From Ardenticatenales bacterium (lineage in GTDB: Bacteria > Chloroflexota > Anaerolineae > Epilineales > Epilineaceae): 64,000 nucleotides of DNA. Below the pieces are notes generated by a model. It searched no databases. It was not told where the DNA came from and saw only the letters and a list, made by a program, of their open reading frames with translations. The translations under genes were made by a program, and so were the position numbers. Below, one piece after another: positions 1-7,678 of the stretch; the first letter of the stretch is position 1; every line of letters starts with the position of its first letter. The stretch spans positions 62,001-126,000 of the forward strand of contig JADYYS010000026.1 in NCBI GenBank assembly GCA_020853525.1, read 5' to 3'.

Positions 1-2
1 TC

Positions 3-404
3 CACGCTTCACTCATGCCCGCGCAGAAGGTCGACCGGCTGCGCGCGCTGGCCGACGACGGCCCGGTGGCCTTCGTGGGCGACGGCGTGAACGATGCGCC
101 GGCGCTCGCTGCGGCCGCGCTCGGCGTGGCGATGGGTGGCGCCGGGACGGATGTCGCGATGGAGACGGCGGACGTCGTGCTGATGGGCGATCGGATCGAG
201 CGACTCGTCGACGTCGTGGCGCTCGGCCGGGCGGCGCGGCGTACGGTGGCCCAGAACATCGTCTTCAGCGTCGGCGTGATCGTCATCCTCGCCGCCGCCA
301 CGATCGGCATCGGGGTGCCGCTGACGGTGGGCGTGCTGGCGCACGAAGGGAGCACGGTGCTGGTCGTGCTGAACGGGCTGCGGCTGTTGGGGTGGCGGGC
401 GTAG
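3..404 (+). CDS. Heavy-metal P1B-type ATPase, C-terminal fragment
   Basis: This is the last 133 residues of a cation-pumping P-type ATPase; the gene begins before the window. The hinge motif [10 protein letters not shown] (phosphorylation/ATP-binding domain, Mg-coordinating Asp) is followed by [20 protein letters not shown] and two final membrane helices. The last helix ends [16 protein letters not shown], a form typical of Zn/Cd/Co-exporting P1B pumps of the ZntA/CadA type. The DKTGT loop, CPx helix and any N-terminal metal domain lie outside the window, so the metal is inferred only from this last helix. The frame is open from base 3. It converges on the next gene with a 20-bp gap and no obvious terminator between them. 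Confidence 0.9.
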   Translation, partial: HASLMPAQKVDRLRALADDGPVAFVGDGVNDAPALAAAALGVAMGGAGTDVAMETADVVLMGDRIERLVDVVALGRAARRTVAQNIVFSVGVIVILAAATIGIGVPLTVGVLAHEGSTVLVVLNGLRLLGWRA

Positions 405-424
405 GGCACGGCGTTGCCGCACCC

Positions 425-2794
425 CTACCAGGGGATAGCGCTGACCTTCCGGGTCGCCGCCACCCCATACCATACCTGTGACTCCACGGCCGCCATCCGC
501 GCCGCCGCCGCAGCCAGCACCGCCCGGCATCGATTGTCGCCGTCGTACTCGTAGCACAGCGCGTACGGCGGGACGACCTCCTTGCCGAGGCCCCAGACCG
601 TGACCCACAGGATCCGTTCGGCGACGAGCTCGCGCGCGGGCAGGGTCACGACCTCGTCGATGCCGGGGGCCAGGTCGCTCGACCAGCCCGGGCGGCTGGT
701 GTTCACATCGGACAACGGGTAGACGTACAGATCGAGGTCACCGGCGGACTTCGGCGGGACGCTCAGATAGACCTTCAGGCCGCTCGTGCGGCGGATCGCC
801 AGCACGAAGTTGTCCTGAACGTCCTCGACGCCGTCGGCGCGGCGCAGCCGGCCGGCGTATGCCGTGCGCGGGCACAGGACGCGGTTGTTTTGGCCGACGA
901 GGTGCTCGGCGCCCGTGCGGCGGTCGTTCGGCTCGGTCTGGTCGTCCATGAACCACGGCTGCGTGCAGAGCTGCCAGTGCTGCTGGAGGAGGAGCGGCAG
1001 GTAGGCCGGCTGGGTGGGCGTGTTCGTGGGCGTCGGGGTGTTCGTGGGCGTCGGGGTGTTCGTGGGCGTCGGGGTGTTCGTCGACGTCGGCGTGCGCGTC
1101 GGGGTGTCGGTCGGCGTCGGGGTATCGGTGGGCGTGATCGTCGCCGTTGCGGTGACGGATGACGTCGCGGTGGCCGTCGTCGTCACCTGCAGCGCCGGAC
1201 GGCCGGGCGAGCGGCCGAAGCCGGTGAGCGAATGCGCCAAGCCGGCGCGGGCGACATCGGCGGCGGCCGCAAGGTCGATGGCCGCGACCACCGGGCCGCG
1301 ACTCGGTCCGAAGCGAATCGCGGGTCGAACGGTTACGGGGCGATCCGGTGTCGCCGCGCCGTACGGTGCGGGCGGCGGCTTCTCGGTCGGCGGCTTCGGC
1401 TTATCCGTCGGCTCCGGCGGGGGCGATGTCGGCGCCGGCGGCGGCGCGGGCGGATCCGTCGGCTTGGGCTTGTTTCCGCCGCCGCCGCCACCACCGCCGG
1501 GATCCTCCCCGCCCGGCGGGCTCGTCGGCACTTCCGTCGGGGCGACGGTGGCCGCGACGGGCACGGTCGGCGGCGCGTACGTCCAGGTGGGCCAGGCGCG
1601 GAGCACGGGCTTCGTCGGCGCCGGCGCCGGGCCGAGGCTGATCGCCACCTGCACCGTGCTGCCGGGGGCGACGCTTGCGCCGGCCGCCGGCTCCTGGCTG
1701 ATCACGTAGCCGGGTGCGACGGTCGACGAGTACTGCTTGATGAACTCGCCCGTCAACCCGGTCCCGTTCAATGCTTGAAGGGCGTTCGTGCCGACCTCGT
1801 TCACGAGCTCGGGGACGGTGACGACGGCGTCCGTCGGACGCGGCGTCTCGGTGGGCACGGCCGTCGGGAGCGGCGTCTCGGACGGCACCGCGGTCGGCGG
1901 CTCCGGCGTCGGCGTCGGATGGGCGAAGACGCCGGCGACGGCGTTCATGTCAAGGCGCTGCCAGGGCCGGAAGATGAGAAGTGCCGCCGCGGCGAGGATG
2001 AGCGCGCTGGTGATGCCGACCTTGCCCCACTCGATCTCCGTCGCCTCGACCTGAGGTGCGCGCGCGGCGGACGGCGGCGGCGCCACCGGCACCGTCCGGG
2101 ATGCGGTCGCGAACGGATCGACGACGAGCGCGGTGATGTTGTCCCAGCCGCCGCGGGCGTTGGCCGCGGCCACGAGCTTCTCGGCCGCCTCCTGCGGTGC
2201 GCCGCTCCCGACCAGCTCCGCGATCTGCGGTTCGGCGACGAGCTGGTGCAGGCCGTCCGAGCAGACCAGGATGCGGTCGCCCGGCCCGAGCGGGATCGCG
2301 TCGGTGATCACGGGCCGGACTTCGGCGCCGCGCCCGAGGTGGGCACCGTCGGCGATGTCGTCCGTCAGGCGGTATGGGCGACCGTCTCGGATCAGGTACG
2401 CCCGGGGATCGCCGACATGGCCCACGAGGAGCTCGTCGCCGCGCAGCACCGCCGCCGCGAGCGCGCAGCCGGCATCCGCGTCATCGGGCCGTTCGGCCAG
2501 CTCGTTGCGCAGCGCGCGGTCGGCGGCGCCGATCGCCACGGCCAATGCATCCGCCCGGCCGTGCTCGATGACGGCGGCGTAGTACGCCCGGACGACGACC
2601 CGGATCGTCAGGTCGGCCAGAGCGGCGCCGCGATCGCGCGAGCCCATGCTGTCCACGACGACGTAGATCTGGCCGGCCAGATCGGCCAAGCGCGCGTCGT
2701 CCGGAAGGTAGAAGCCCAGCTTGTCCTGATTGACCTTTGACCCGCGGCCGGCGTCGGTCGCGTAGCCGAGGGTGGCATCGTGTTGCGCGGCCAC
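425..2794 (-). CDS. Membrane PP2C-type Ser/Thr phosphatase with extracellular PASTA and PPC-like domains
   Basis: 789 residues, GTG start with AAGGA upstream. Residues 1-228 form a PP2C phosphatase: VNQD near 21, metal Asp in VVDSMGS near 48 (the family usually has DGMGG), GDPRAYL near 129, CSDGL near 180 and GWDN near 217. A single membrane helix follows at about 259-276, then a Thr/Pro stalk and one PASTA domain (about 325-388; VTVPELVN...GYVISQEPAAG). After a Pro/Gly-rich linker come TPTPTNTPT repeats and a C-terminal domain with EPND, DNFVLAI and DLDLYVYP, resembling bacterial pre-peptidase C-terminal domains. Cytoplasmic phosphatase plus outside PASTA suggests dephosphorylation tied to cell-wall sensing. 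PASTA normally sits on the opposing Ser/Thr kinase, which is not in this window. Divergent from infA. Confidence 0.88.
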   Translation of the reverse strand: MAAQHDATLGYATDAGRGSKVNQDKLGFYLPDDARLADLAGQIYVVVDSMGSRDRGAALADLTIRVVVRAYYAAVIEHGRADALAVAIGAADRALRNELAERPDDADAGCALAAAVLRGDELLVGHVGDPRAYLIRDGRPYRLTDDIADGAHLGRGAEVRPVITDAIPLGPGDRILVCSDGLHQLVAEPQIAELVGSGAPQEAAEKLVAAANARGGWDNITALVVDPFATASRTVPVAPPPSAARAPQVEATEIEWGKVGITSALILAAAALLIFRPWQRLDMNAVAGVFAHPTPTPEPPTAVPSETPLPTAVPTETPRPTDAVVTVPELVNEVGTNALQALNGTGLTGEFIKQYSSTVAPGYVISQEPAAGASVAPGSTVQVAISLGPAPAPTKPVLRAWPTWTYAPPTVPVAATVAPTEVPTSPPGGEDPGGGGGGGGNKPKPTDPPAPPPAPTSPPPEPTDKPKPPTEKPPPAPYGAATPDRPVTVRPAIRFGPSRGPVVAAIDLAAAADVARAGLAHSLTGFGRSPGRPALQVTTTATATSSVTATATITPTDTPTPTDTPTRTPTSTNTPTPTNTPTPTNTPTPTNTPTQPAYLPLLLQQHWQLCTQPWFMDDQTEPNDRRTGAEHLVGQNNRVLCPRTAYAGRLRRADGVEDVQDNFVLAIRRTSGLKVYLSVPPKSAGDLDLYVYPLSDVNTSRPGWSSDLAPGIDEVVTLPARELVAERILWVTVWGLGKEVVPPYALCYEYDGDNRCRAVLAAAAARMAAVESQVWYGVAATRKVSAIPW
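1016..1090 (-). repeat. 18-bp tandem repeat inside the PP2C gene
   Basis: About four units of the 18-mer gtgttcgtgggcgtcggg (plus-strand reading) encode the TPTPTN stalk repeats of the PP2C-PASTA protein. Low-complexity coding repeat, prone to length change. Confidence 0.85.
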
Positions 2795-2986
2795 GGGTGA
2801 TCCTTCGGGCGCCGCCGGCGGTTCCGGCGGCCGTCGCGGCGCGGCGGACGATCCGCAGGCCGAGGCACGGTCTCAAAGTCTAGCCGACGCGCGCGCGGCG
2901 GGTCAAGGATGTCGGCCGCGCGGTTGCCGCGCTGCGCGCACGCGTCCGCCTCTGTCAGCGGCCGGTCGATCCGTGTCGGGATGTGC

Positions 2987-2992
2987 TATGAT
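2987..2992 (+). promoter_or_regulatory. Probable -10 box for infA
   Basis: TATGAT lies 74 bp before the infA start in the 272-bp divergent region between the PP2C gene and infA. No convincing -35 hexamer is visible 16-18 bp upstream. Confidence 0.45.
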
Positions 2993-3066
2993 CGTCGCTT
3001 GCGATGCCGCTCGCGGCGTGCCGGGCATCGGCTCGGCGCGCGGGTGGTGAAATCGGAGGAAACGCA

Positions 3067-3309
3067 TTGTCCACGGACGAAAAAATTGAAGTGGAGGGCG
3101 TCATCACGGAAGCCCTGCCCAACACGATGTTCAAGGTTGCACTCGACAACGACCATACGGTCCTGGCGTACCTGTCGGGCCGCATGAAGAAGTACTACAT
3201 CAAGGTACTGCTCGGCGATCGCGTGCGGGTCGAGCTGTCGCCGTACGATGCCACGCGCGGCCGGATCACATATCGCCACCGTGCCGGTGTCAACGGCCGC
3301 GCGAACTAG
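3067..3309 (+). CDS. infA: Translation initiation factor IF-1
   Basis: 80 residues, the normal size for IF-1, a single OB-fold (S1-like) protein that binds the 30S A site during initiation. Diagnostic stretches are [34 protein letters not shown] and [16 protein letters not shown]. The start is a TTG at 3067: GGAGGA (3055-3060) lies 6 nt upstream, and the protein aligns with the family from this codon, while the longer upstream frame does not. The gene stands alone rather than in a ribosomal protein operon. Its TAG stop is the TAG of the CTAG that begins the 79-bp palindromic element just downstream. Confidence 0.95.
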   Translation: MSTDEKIEVEGVITEALPNTMFKVALDNDHTVLAYLSGRMKKYYIKVLLGDRVRVELSPYDATRGRITYRHRAGVNGRAN

Positions 3310-3384
3310 TACACCACCACTGGACACGCTCGGGATGGCTTCCGGAGTGCGGAGCCCCGAGATTCTGCAGTGGTGGTCTACTAG
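3306..3384 (+). repeat. 79-bp palindromic element, copy A
   Basis: The ends are 17-bp inverted repeats: CTAGTACACCACCACTG at 3306-3322 and CAGTGGTGGTCTACTAG at 3368-3384, which pair with one mismatch. The interior holds a second hairpin (GGCTTCCG / CGGAGCC). The CTAG at the left end supplies the infA stop codon. A same-length copy lies inverted at 59650-59728. The form (no coding capacity, fixed length, CTAG at both ends) fits a MITE-like or REP-like mobile element. Confidence 0.85.
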
Positions 3385-3445
3385 TACACCACCACTGGAC
3401 ACGCTCGGGATGGCTTCCGGAGTGCGGAGCCCCGGGATTCTGCAG
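3381..3445 (+). repeat. 79-bp palindromic element, copy B, lacking its right arm
   Basis: Starts at the CTAG that ends copy A, so the two share four bases. It is identical to copy A over 65 bp except for one base (CCCCGAGA becomes CCCCGGGA) and stops at CTGCAG, where the right inverted arm should begin. The next gene may draw its ribosome-binding region from the truncated edge. Confidence 0.85.
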
Positions 3446-3460
3446 GGGCGGCGTGCTCCC

Positions 3461-3973
3461 TTGCGCGGCCGGCGTCGCTTGGCGCGAAGCGCGATCATCT
3501 TGGCGCTTGCGATCGCGTCCGCCGGCTGCACGCGCCCGCGCCGCGGCGGCGTCCTGCCCGGTGCGCCGAACGCTGTCCCTTCCGCTGCCGCGACCGTCGC
3601 CGCCGACCGTGCCGCCGACGCCCCGGCATCTCCGGGAGCGGTTGCCGCGCCGGCGACGGACCCGACGCCGCTCCTCCGGATCAGCGCACCTGTCGCCGGA
3701 GCAGGCCTGACATCGCCCGTGCGCGTGCGCGGTGTCGTACGGCACGAGGACGGGCTGCTCTACGTTGCGCAGATCGTCGTCGCCGGGGCCACGCCCGAGC
3801 AGCGCGGCAATGCCCGGCTCACGCTTCAACCGGACGGGGCGTTCATCGTCGACGTCCCCTACACCCTCGAAGCGCCGGCCCCCGGGACCGTCGAGGTGTC
3901 GGCGGTCGATCCGGTCAGCGGCACCGTGGCCGAGACCGTGCGCGTGGCGGTGCAGCTCGCGGCGGCGCGCTAG
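3461..3973 (+). CDS. Lipoprotein with Gmad2-type immunoglobulin-like domain
   Basis: 170 residues from a TTG at 3461; a longer frame runs back through the palindromic element but is not believable as protein. The N-terminus (LRGRRRLARS, then a hydrophobic stretch and lipobox ASAGC, Cys about 23) is a lipoprotein signal. A low-complexity Ala/Pro linker follows. The C-terminal 100 residues (LLRISAPVAGAGLTSPVRV..., DGAFIVDVPYTLEAPAPGTV) match the Gmad2 domain found in extracytoplasmic and germination-associated proteins; its ligand is unknown. It ends 4 bp before the CcmAB fusion and is probably co-transcribed with it, but a role in cytochrome assembly is not shown. The start is uncertain because only GGGGCGG lies upstream. 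Confidence 0.7.
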   Translation: MRGRRRLARSAIILALAIASAGCTRPRRGGVLPGAPNAVPSAAATVAADRAADAPASPGAVAAPATDPTPLLRISAPVAGAGLTSPVRVRGVVRHEDGLLYVAQIVVAGATPEQRGNARLTLQPDGAFIVDVPYTLEAPAPGTVEVSAVDPVSGTVAETVRVAVQLAAAR

Positions 3974-3977
3974 CGCG

Positions 3978-5372
3978 GTGCCGATCGAACCCGCGTGCAC
4001 GGCGCGCGACATCGCCCACCGTTTCGGCCGGGTCCGGGTCCTCGACGGCATCGACCTGGATCTTCTGCCCGGCGAGTGCGTCGTGCTCAACGGCGCCAAC
4101 GGCTCCGGCAAGACGACGCTCCTGCGCATCCTTGCCGGGCTGCTTCACCCGCAACGGGGCACCGTCGCCCACGCGAACGGCCGGTCGATGCGCGTGGCCT
4201 TCGTCGGCCAGGCGCCCGGGCTGTACGCCGAACTGTCCACGATCGAGAACCTGGTCCTGTTCGCTGGGCTGCACCGCTTGGCCGAACCCGGTGATGCCGC
4301 AGCCGAGGCGCTCGATGCGTTCGGCCTCGCACACCGACCGGGGATGCGCACGCGCACCCTCTCGCGCGGCCAGCAGCAGCGACTTGCCCTCGCCCGCGCG
4401 TTCATGAGCGCGCCCGACATGATCCTGCTCGACGAGCCGTTCACGGCGCTCGACACGTCCGGCGGCGAGCTGCTCGACCGGGCGATCACGGCGGCCTGCG
4501 CCAACGGCGGCACGGTGCTGTTCGCGGCCCACGACGACGGGCATGCGCGCGGGCGGGCGGATCGGGTGTTGACGCTGGCGGACGGGCGGTTGCGGTCCGC
4601 GGCGGGACCGGGCCGCACGGTGCGTTCCCCGGAACCGACGGCGGAGCAGGACGACGTCGCGGCGCCGCCTCGACCGGCTGCAGGACGCGGCGGCCTCGGC
4701 GTGCCGCGGGGCGCCTGGTTGATCGCCCAGAAGGACGTGCGCACGGAGCTGCGCGGGCGCGAGCTCCTGCCGGCGCTCGGCGTGTTCGCCGCGCTGTGCG
4801 GGACGGTGCTGGCGTACGCCTTCAGCGACGTCACGCCCGACCTGCCGCGCGTCGCGCCCGGTGCCTACTGGGTGGCGCTCCTGTTCGGAGGGACGCTCGG
4901 ACTGGGGCGGATGATCGCCGCCGAGGTCGACGGCGACGCGTTGTCCGCGCTGCGGCTGACAGGCCTCGACGGGGGGGCGCTCTTTCTCGGCAAGTGGGCG
5001 GCGGCGACGGCATTCACGCTGGCCATCGCATGCGTGCTCGCGCCGCTGTGGGTCGCCTTGTTCGCGCTCCGCCCGGGCGACGTGCTCGGTCTTGCTGCGG
5101 TTGCGGCCGCCGGCGTGCCGGGTTGGGCCGCCGCCGGTGTCCTCGTGGCGGGCATCAGCGCCACGGCGCGCGGCCGCGAGGTGCTGCTGCCGATCCTCCT
5201 GTTCCCGCTGCTGCTGCCCCTCGTCCTCGCCGCCGTGCGCGCCACGGGCGGGGCGCTGGCCGGCGCGCCGCTGACCGACCTAGGACCCGCCTTGGCACTG
5301 ATGGCGGCGTACGACGTGATATTCTGTGTCGTGGGCTTCTGGCTGTTCCCGGTCGTCGTCGACAGTACGTGA
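3978..5372 (+). CDS. CcmA-CcmB fusion: heme exporter ATPase plus permease
   Basis: 464 residues from a GTG 4 bp after the previous stop. Residues 1-205 are an ABC ATPase: Walker A NGANGSGKTT (38-47), Q-loop FVGQAPGLY, signature LSRGQQQRLALARAF, Walker B MILLDEPFTALD, H-loop AAHDDGHA. After a 40-residue linker, residues about 245-464 hold a six-helix CcmB-type permease (LIAQKDVRTELRGRELL, GTLGLGRMIAAEVDGD, LPILLFPLLLPLVL). In System I cytochrome c maturation CcmA and CcmB act with CcmC to load and release heme-CcmE. They are normally separate genes; here one reading frame joins them. ccmC follows 58 bp downstream; CcmE, CcmF and CcmH are not in the window. Confidence 0.88.
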   Translation: MPIEPACTARDIAHRFGRVRVLDGIDLDLLPGECVVLNGANGSGKTTLLRILAGLLHPQRGTVAHANGRSMRVAFVGQAPGLYAELSTIENLVLFAGLHRLAEPGDAAAEALDAFGLAHRPGMRTRTLSRGQQQRLALARAFMSAPDMILLDEPFTALDTSGGELLDRAITAACANGGTVLFAAHDDGHARGRADRVLTLADGRLRSAAGPGRTVRSPEPTAEQDDVAAPPRPAAGRGGLGVPRGAWLIAQKDVRTELRGRELLPALGVFAALCGTVLAYAFSDVTPDLPRVAPGAYWVALLFGGTLGLGRMIAAEVDGDALSALRLTGLDGGALFLGKWAAATAFTLAIACVLAPLWVALFALRPGDVLGLAAVAAAGVPGWAAAGVLVAGISATARGREVLLPILLFPLLLPLVLAAVRATGGALAGAPLTDLGPALALMAAYDVIFCVVGFWLFPVVVDST

Positions 5373-5430
5373 GCGCGGCAGTCGTTGCCCTCGTCCCCCC
5401 GCCGATCGGTGGGATGCACAGCGGGAACGA

Positions 5431-6132
5431 ATGGGGATGGCAGGCGCGATGAGCGAACGAAACGACAGGCGGCTCGACCGCGCCGAGCGGGTGCTGGCGG
5501 GGGCGGCGGCGGCGGCGACGGCGATCGCAACGCTCTGGGTGTTCACGCGCTCACCCGACGAAGCGACGCTGCGCGAGACGATCCGCATCCTGTACGTCCA
5601 CGTCGGCGCCGCGTTCATGGCGTACGTGGCGTACGGGATCACGGCGACGGCGGCGATTCTGTACCTCTGGCGTCGCAACCGCCGCTTCGACCACGTCGCC
5701 GTGGCGGCGGCCGAGTGGAGCGTCGTCCTGTCCAGCATCACGCTGATCACGGGCAGCATCTGGGCCAAGGTCGCCTCGAACTGGTGGTGGCAGTGGAGCG
5801 ACCCGCGGCTCACGCTGACGCTGCTGCTGTGGTTCGTCTATGTCGGGTACCTCCTGCTCCGGCACGTCACGGACGGGGACCGCCGCGCGACGCTGTCCGC
5901 CGTCCTGGCGGTGGCAGCGATCCCGGCCGGCATCCTGAACCACTTCGCGACGCTCCTCTTTCGCACCGAGCATCCGCCGCCCATCCTGAACAGACCCGGC
6001 GGCGCCGCCGCCGATCCGGGGATCGTGCGTGCCGTCCTGCTGTCGCTCGTCGCCTACGCGCTGATCGTCGGATGGGGCATGTTGGCGCGCGTCCGGCTGG
6101 AAGCGGCGCGCGACGCGCTGGACGAGCCGTAG
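5431..6132 (+). CDS. ccmC: Cytochrome c maturation heme-handling protein CcmC
   Basis: About 233 residues with six predicted membrane helices. The family pattern is clear: IRILYVHVGAAFMAYVAY, LITGSIWAKVASNWWWQW (the periplasmic tryptophan-rich heme-binding loop), DPRLTLTLLLWFVYVGYLLLR and the conserved His in ILNHFATLLF. Its role is to present heme on the outer face of the membrane for CcmE, with CcmAB. Three in-frame ATGs (5431, 5437, 5449) are possible; 5431 has GGGAA 5 nt upstream, but 5449 (MSERNDRRLDRA) is equally reasonable. Probably transcribed with the CcmAB fusion. Confidence 0.88.
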   Translation: MGMAGAMSERNDRRLDRAERVLAGAAAAATAIATLWVFTRSPDEATLRETIRILYVHVGAAFMAYVAYGITATAAILYLWRRNRRFDHVAVAAAEWSVVLSSITLITGSIWAKVASNWWWQWSDPRLTLTLLLWFVYVGYLLLRHVTDGDRRATLSAVLAVAAIPAGILNHFATLLFRTEHPPPILNRPGGAAADPGIVRAVLLSLVAYALIVGWGMLARVRLEAARDALDEP

Positions 6133-6182
6133 GGACGTCGGCGCGCCTGTCGGCGGCGCGCGGGCGGCGGCGGACGGGGGGC

Positions 6183-6211
6183 TGGACTTCGCTCGAGCGG
6201 GTCGATAGAAT
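6183..6211 (+). promoter_or_regulatory. Probable promoter of the liv operon
   Basis: TGGACT (6183-6188), a 17-bp spacer, then TAGAAT (6206-6211), a fair sigma-70 type match, 39 bp before the livK start. AAGGAGG at 6234-6240 is the ribosome-binding site. Confidence 0.5.
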
Positions 6212-6249
6212 CGCGCCGCATTCCGTTCTCTGTAAGGAGGAGACGCGAC

Positions 6250-7560
6250 ATGAAGGTTCGACTCTCTGCGGCGGCGCTGTTGCTGCCGCTCTTCCTCGCC
6301 GTGGCGTGCGCGCCCGAGGAAGCCCCACCGTCCGACACGGCCGCACAGCCGACCGAAGCCGCCGCAGTCGGCGCCGAGTCCACCGCGCCCGCCGTGCCGG
6401 TGGCACCGGTGGCCGGCCCGCTCGGTGTCGTCGACATCGCCCCGGGGGATCCGATCAAGATCGCCTACATGCTCGTCGTCGCCGGCGACAACCAGACGCT
6501 CGGTCAGGATGCCAAGCGCGGCATCGAGCTCGCGATCGCCGATGCGCCGGAGCTCCTCGGCCACACCGTGGAGCTGACGGGCGAGGACTCGGGCTGCAAC
6601 GCCGAGGGCGGGCAGGCCGCTGCCACCAAGCTGGCGGCGGACAAGACGATCGTCGCCGTCATCGGCTCGTCGTGCTCCTCGGAGTCCGTGCCTGGTGCGC
6701 CGATCATCTCGGACGCCGGCCTGACGATGCTCTCGCCGTCGGCCACGGCGCCGATCCTCACGAATCCGGACAGCCGCGCGGCCGGCTTCTTCCGCACCGC
6801 GCACAACGACAAGGTGCAGGGCAAGGTCGGCGCCGACTTCGTCTTCACCGGCCTCGGCCTGAAGAAGGTCGCCACGATCAACGACGGCAGCCCGTACTCG
6901 GCCGGCCTCGTCGAGGCCTTCGAGGAGTCCTACAAGGCGCTCGGCGGCGAGGTCGTCGCCCACGAAGCGGTCAGCGACAAGGACACGGACATGCGGGCCG
7001 TCCTGACGACGATCGCCCAGTCCGGTCCCGAGTTCCTGTACTACCCGGTGTTCTCGGCCGGCGGCGGTTACATCACGACGCAGAAGGGCGAGATCGCCGG
7101 CCTCGAGACCGTGCCCGGAATGGGTGCCGACGGGATGTTCTCACCGGACTTCATCGAGGCCGCCGGCGACGCCGTCGACGGGATGTACCTCTCCAGCCCC
7201 GACTTCTCGGTCTTCGGCAGCGCCTACAAGGACAAGTTCCTCCCGGCGCACATGGCGGCGTACAACGAGAGCCCCATCAGCGCCTTCCACGCGCACGCGT
7301 ACGATGCGACGAACATCATCTACGCCGCGATCCAGAAGGTCGCCGTCCAGGACCCCGACGGCACGCTGCACATCGATCGCCAGCTGTTCCGCGACGCGAT
7401 CGCGGCGACGTCCGGCTTCCAGGGCCTGACCGGCAACCTGACGTGCGACGCGAACGGCGACTGCGCCGATCCGGTGCTCGCCGTCTACAAGATCAACCTC
7501 TCCGACGTCGAGGCAGGCAAGGGCCTGACCGAGATGGAGAAGGTCTGGCCGACCGAATAG
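6250..7560 (+). CDS. livK: Branched-chain amino acid ABC transporter, substrate-binding lipoprotein
   Basis: 436 residues. The signal peptide ends in lipobox LAVAC (Cys 20), followed by a Thr/Ala/Pro linker. From about residue 70 it is a type I periplasmic-binding fold of the LivJ/LivK (Peripla_BP_6) family: IKIAYMLVVAGDNQTLGQD, GIELAIADAP, IGSSCSSESVPGAPIISDAG, MLSPSATAPILT, YDATNIIYAAIQK. It captures a branched-chain amino acid or related solute and delivers it to LivHMGF. A very strong AAGGAGG lies 9 nt upstream, matching high expression. A hairpin separates it from livH, so the binding protein is probably made in excess over the membrane parts. The exact solute cannot be read from the sequence. 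Confidence 0.93.
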   Translation: MKVRLSAAALLLPLFLAVACAPEEAPPSDTAAQPTEAAAVGAESTAPAVPVAPVAGPLGVVDIAPGDPIKIAYMLVVAGDNQTLGQDAKRGIELAIADAPELLGHTVELTGEDSGCNAEGGQAAATKLAADKTIVAVIGSSCSSESVPGAPIISDAGLTMLSPSATAPILTNPDSRAAGFFRTAHNDKVQGKVGADFVFTGLGLKKVATINDGSPYSAGLVEAFEESYKALGGEVVAHEAVSDKDTDMRAVLTTIAQSGPEFLYYPVFSAGGGYITTQKGEIAGLETVPGMGADGMFSPDFIEAAGDAVDGMYLSSPDFSVFGSAYKDKFLPAHMAAYNESPISAFHAHAYDATNIIYAAIQKVAVQDPDGTLHIDRQLFRDAIAATSGFQGLTGNLTCDANGDCADPVLAVYKINLSDVEAGKGLTEMEKVWPTE

Positions 7561-7584
7561 TTCGAAACCGTCCCATGATGGAAG

Positions 7585-7626
7585 CGGGCGGCACGGACGC
7601 ACTTCTCGGCGCGTCCGTGCCGCCCG
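7585..7626 (+). terminator. Strong hairpin between livK and livH (attenuator or processing stem)
   Basis: A perfect 15-bp stem, GGGCGGCACGGACGC (7586-7600) with GCGTCCGTGCCGCCC (7611-7625), extended by one more C-G pair, with a 10-nt loop. It lies 25 bp after the livK stop. There is no U-tract, so partial termination or 3'-end protection of livK mRNA is more likely than full termination. Confidence 0.75.
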
Positions 7627-7678
7627 TCTGACTTCCTTGCCTGACCTGCACGACCGACTTCCCCACGCGAGGCCGACG

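Noticed and set aside
1016-1090. Possible iteron array
   Set aside because: The 18-bp repeats are in frame and encode the Thr/Pro stalk of the phosphatase.
3248-3460. Longer start for the Gmad2 lipoprotein through the palindromic element
   Set aside because: It would place the element and part of infA in the protein and put the lipoprotein signal in the middle; the TTG at 3461 gives a normal signal peptide.
5385-7631. A 748-codon plus-strand frame across ccmC and livK
   Set aside because: Out of frame with both genes and crosses the intergenic promoter and ribosome site; shadow frame.
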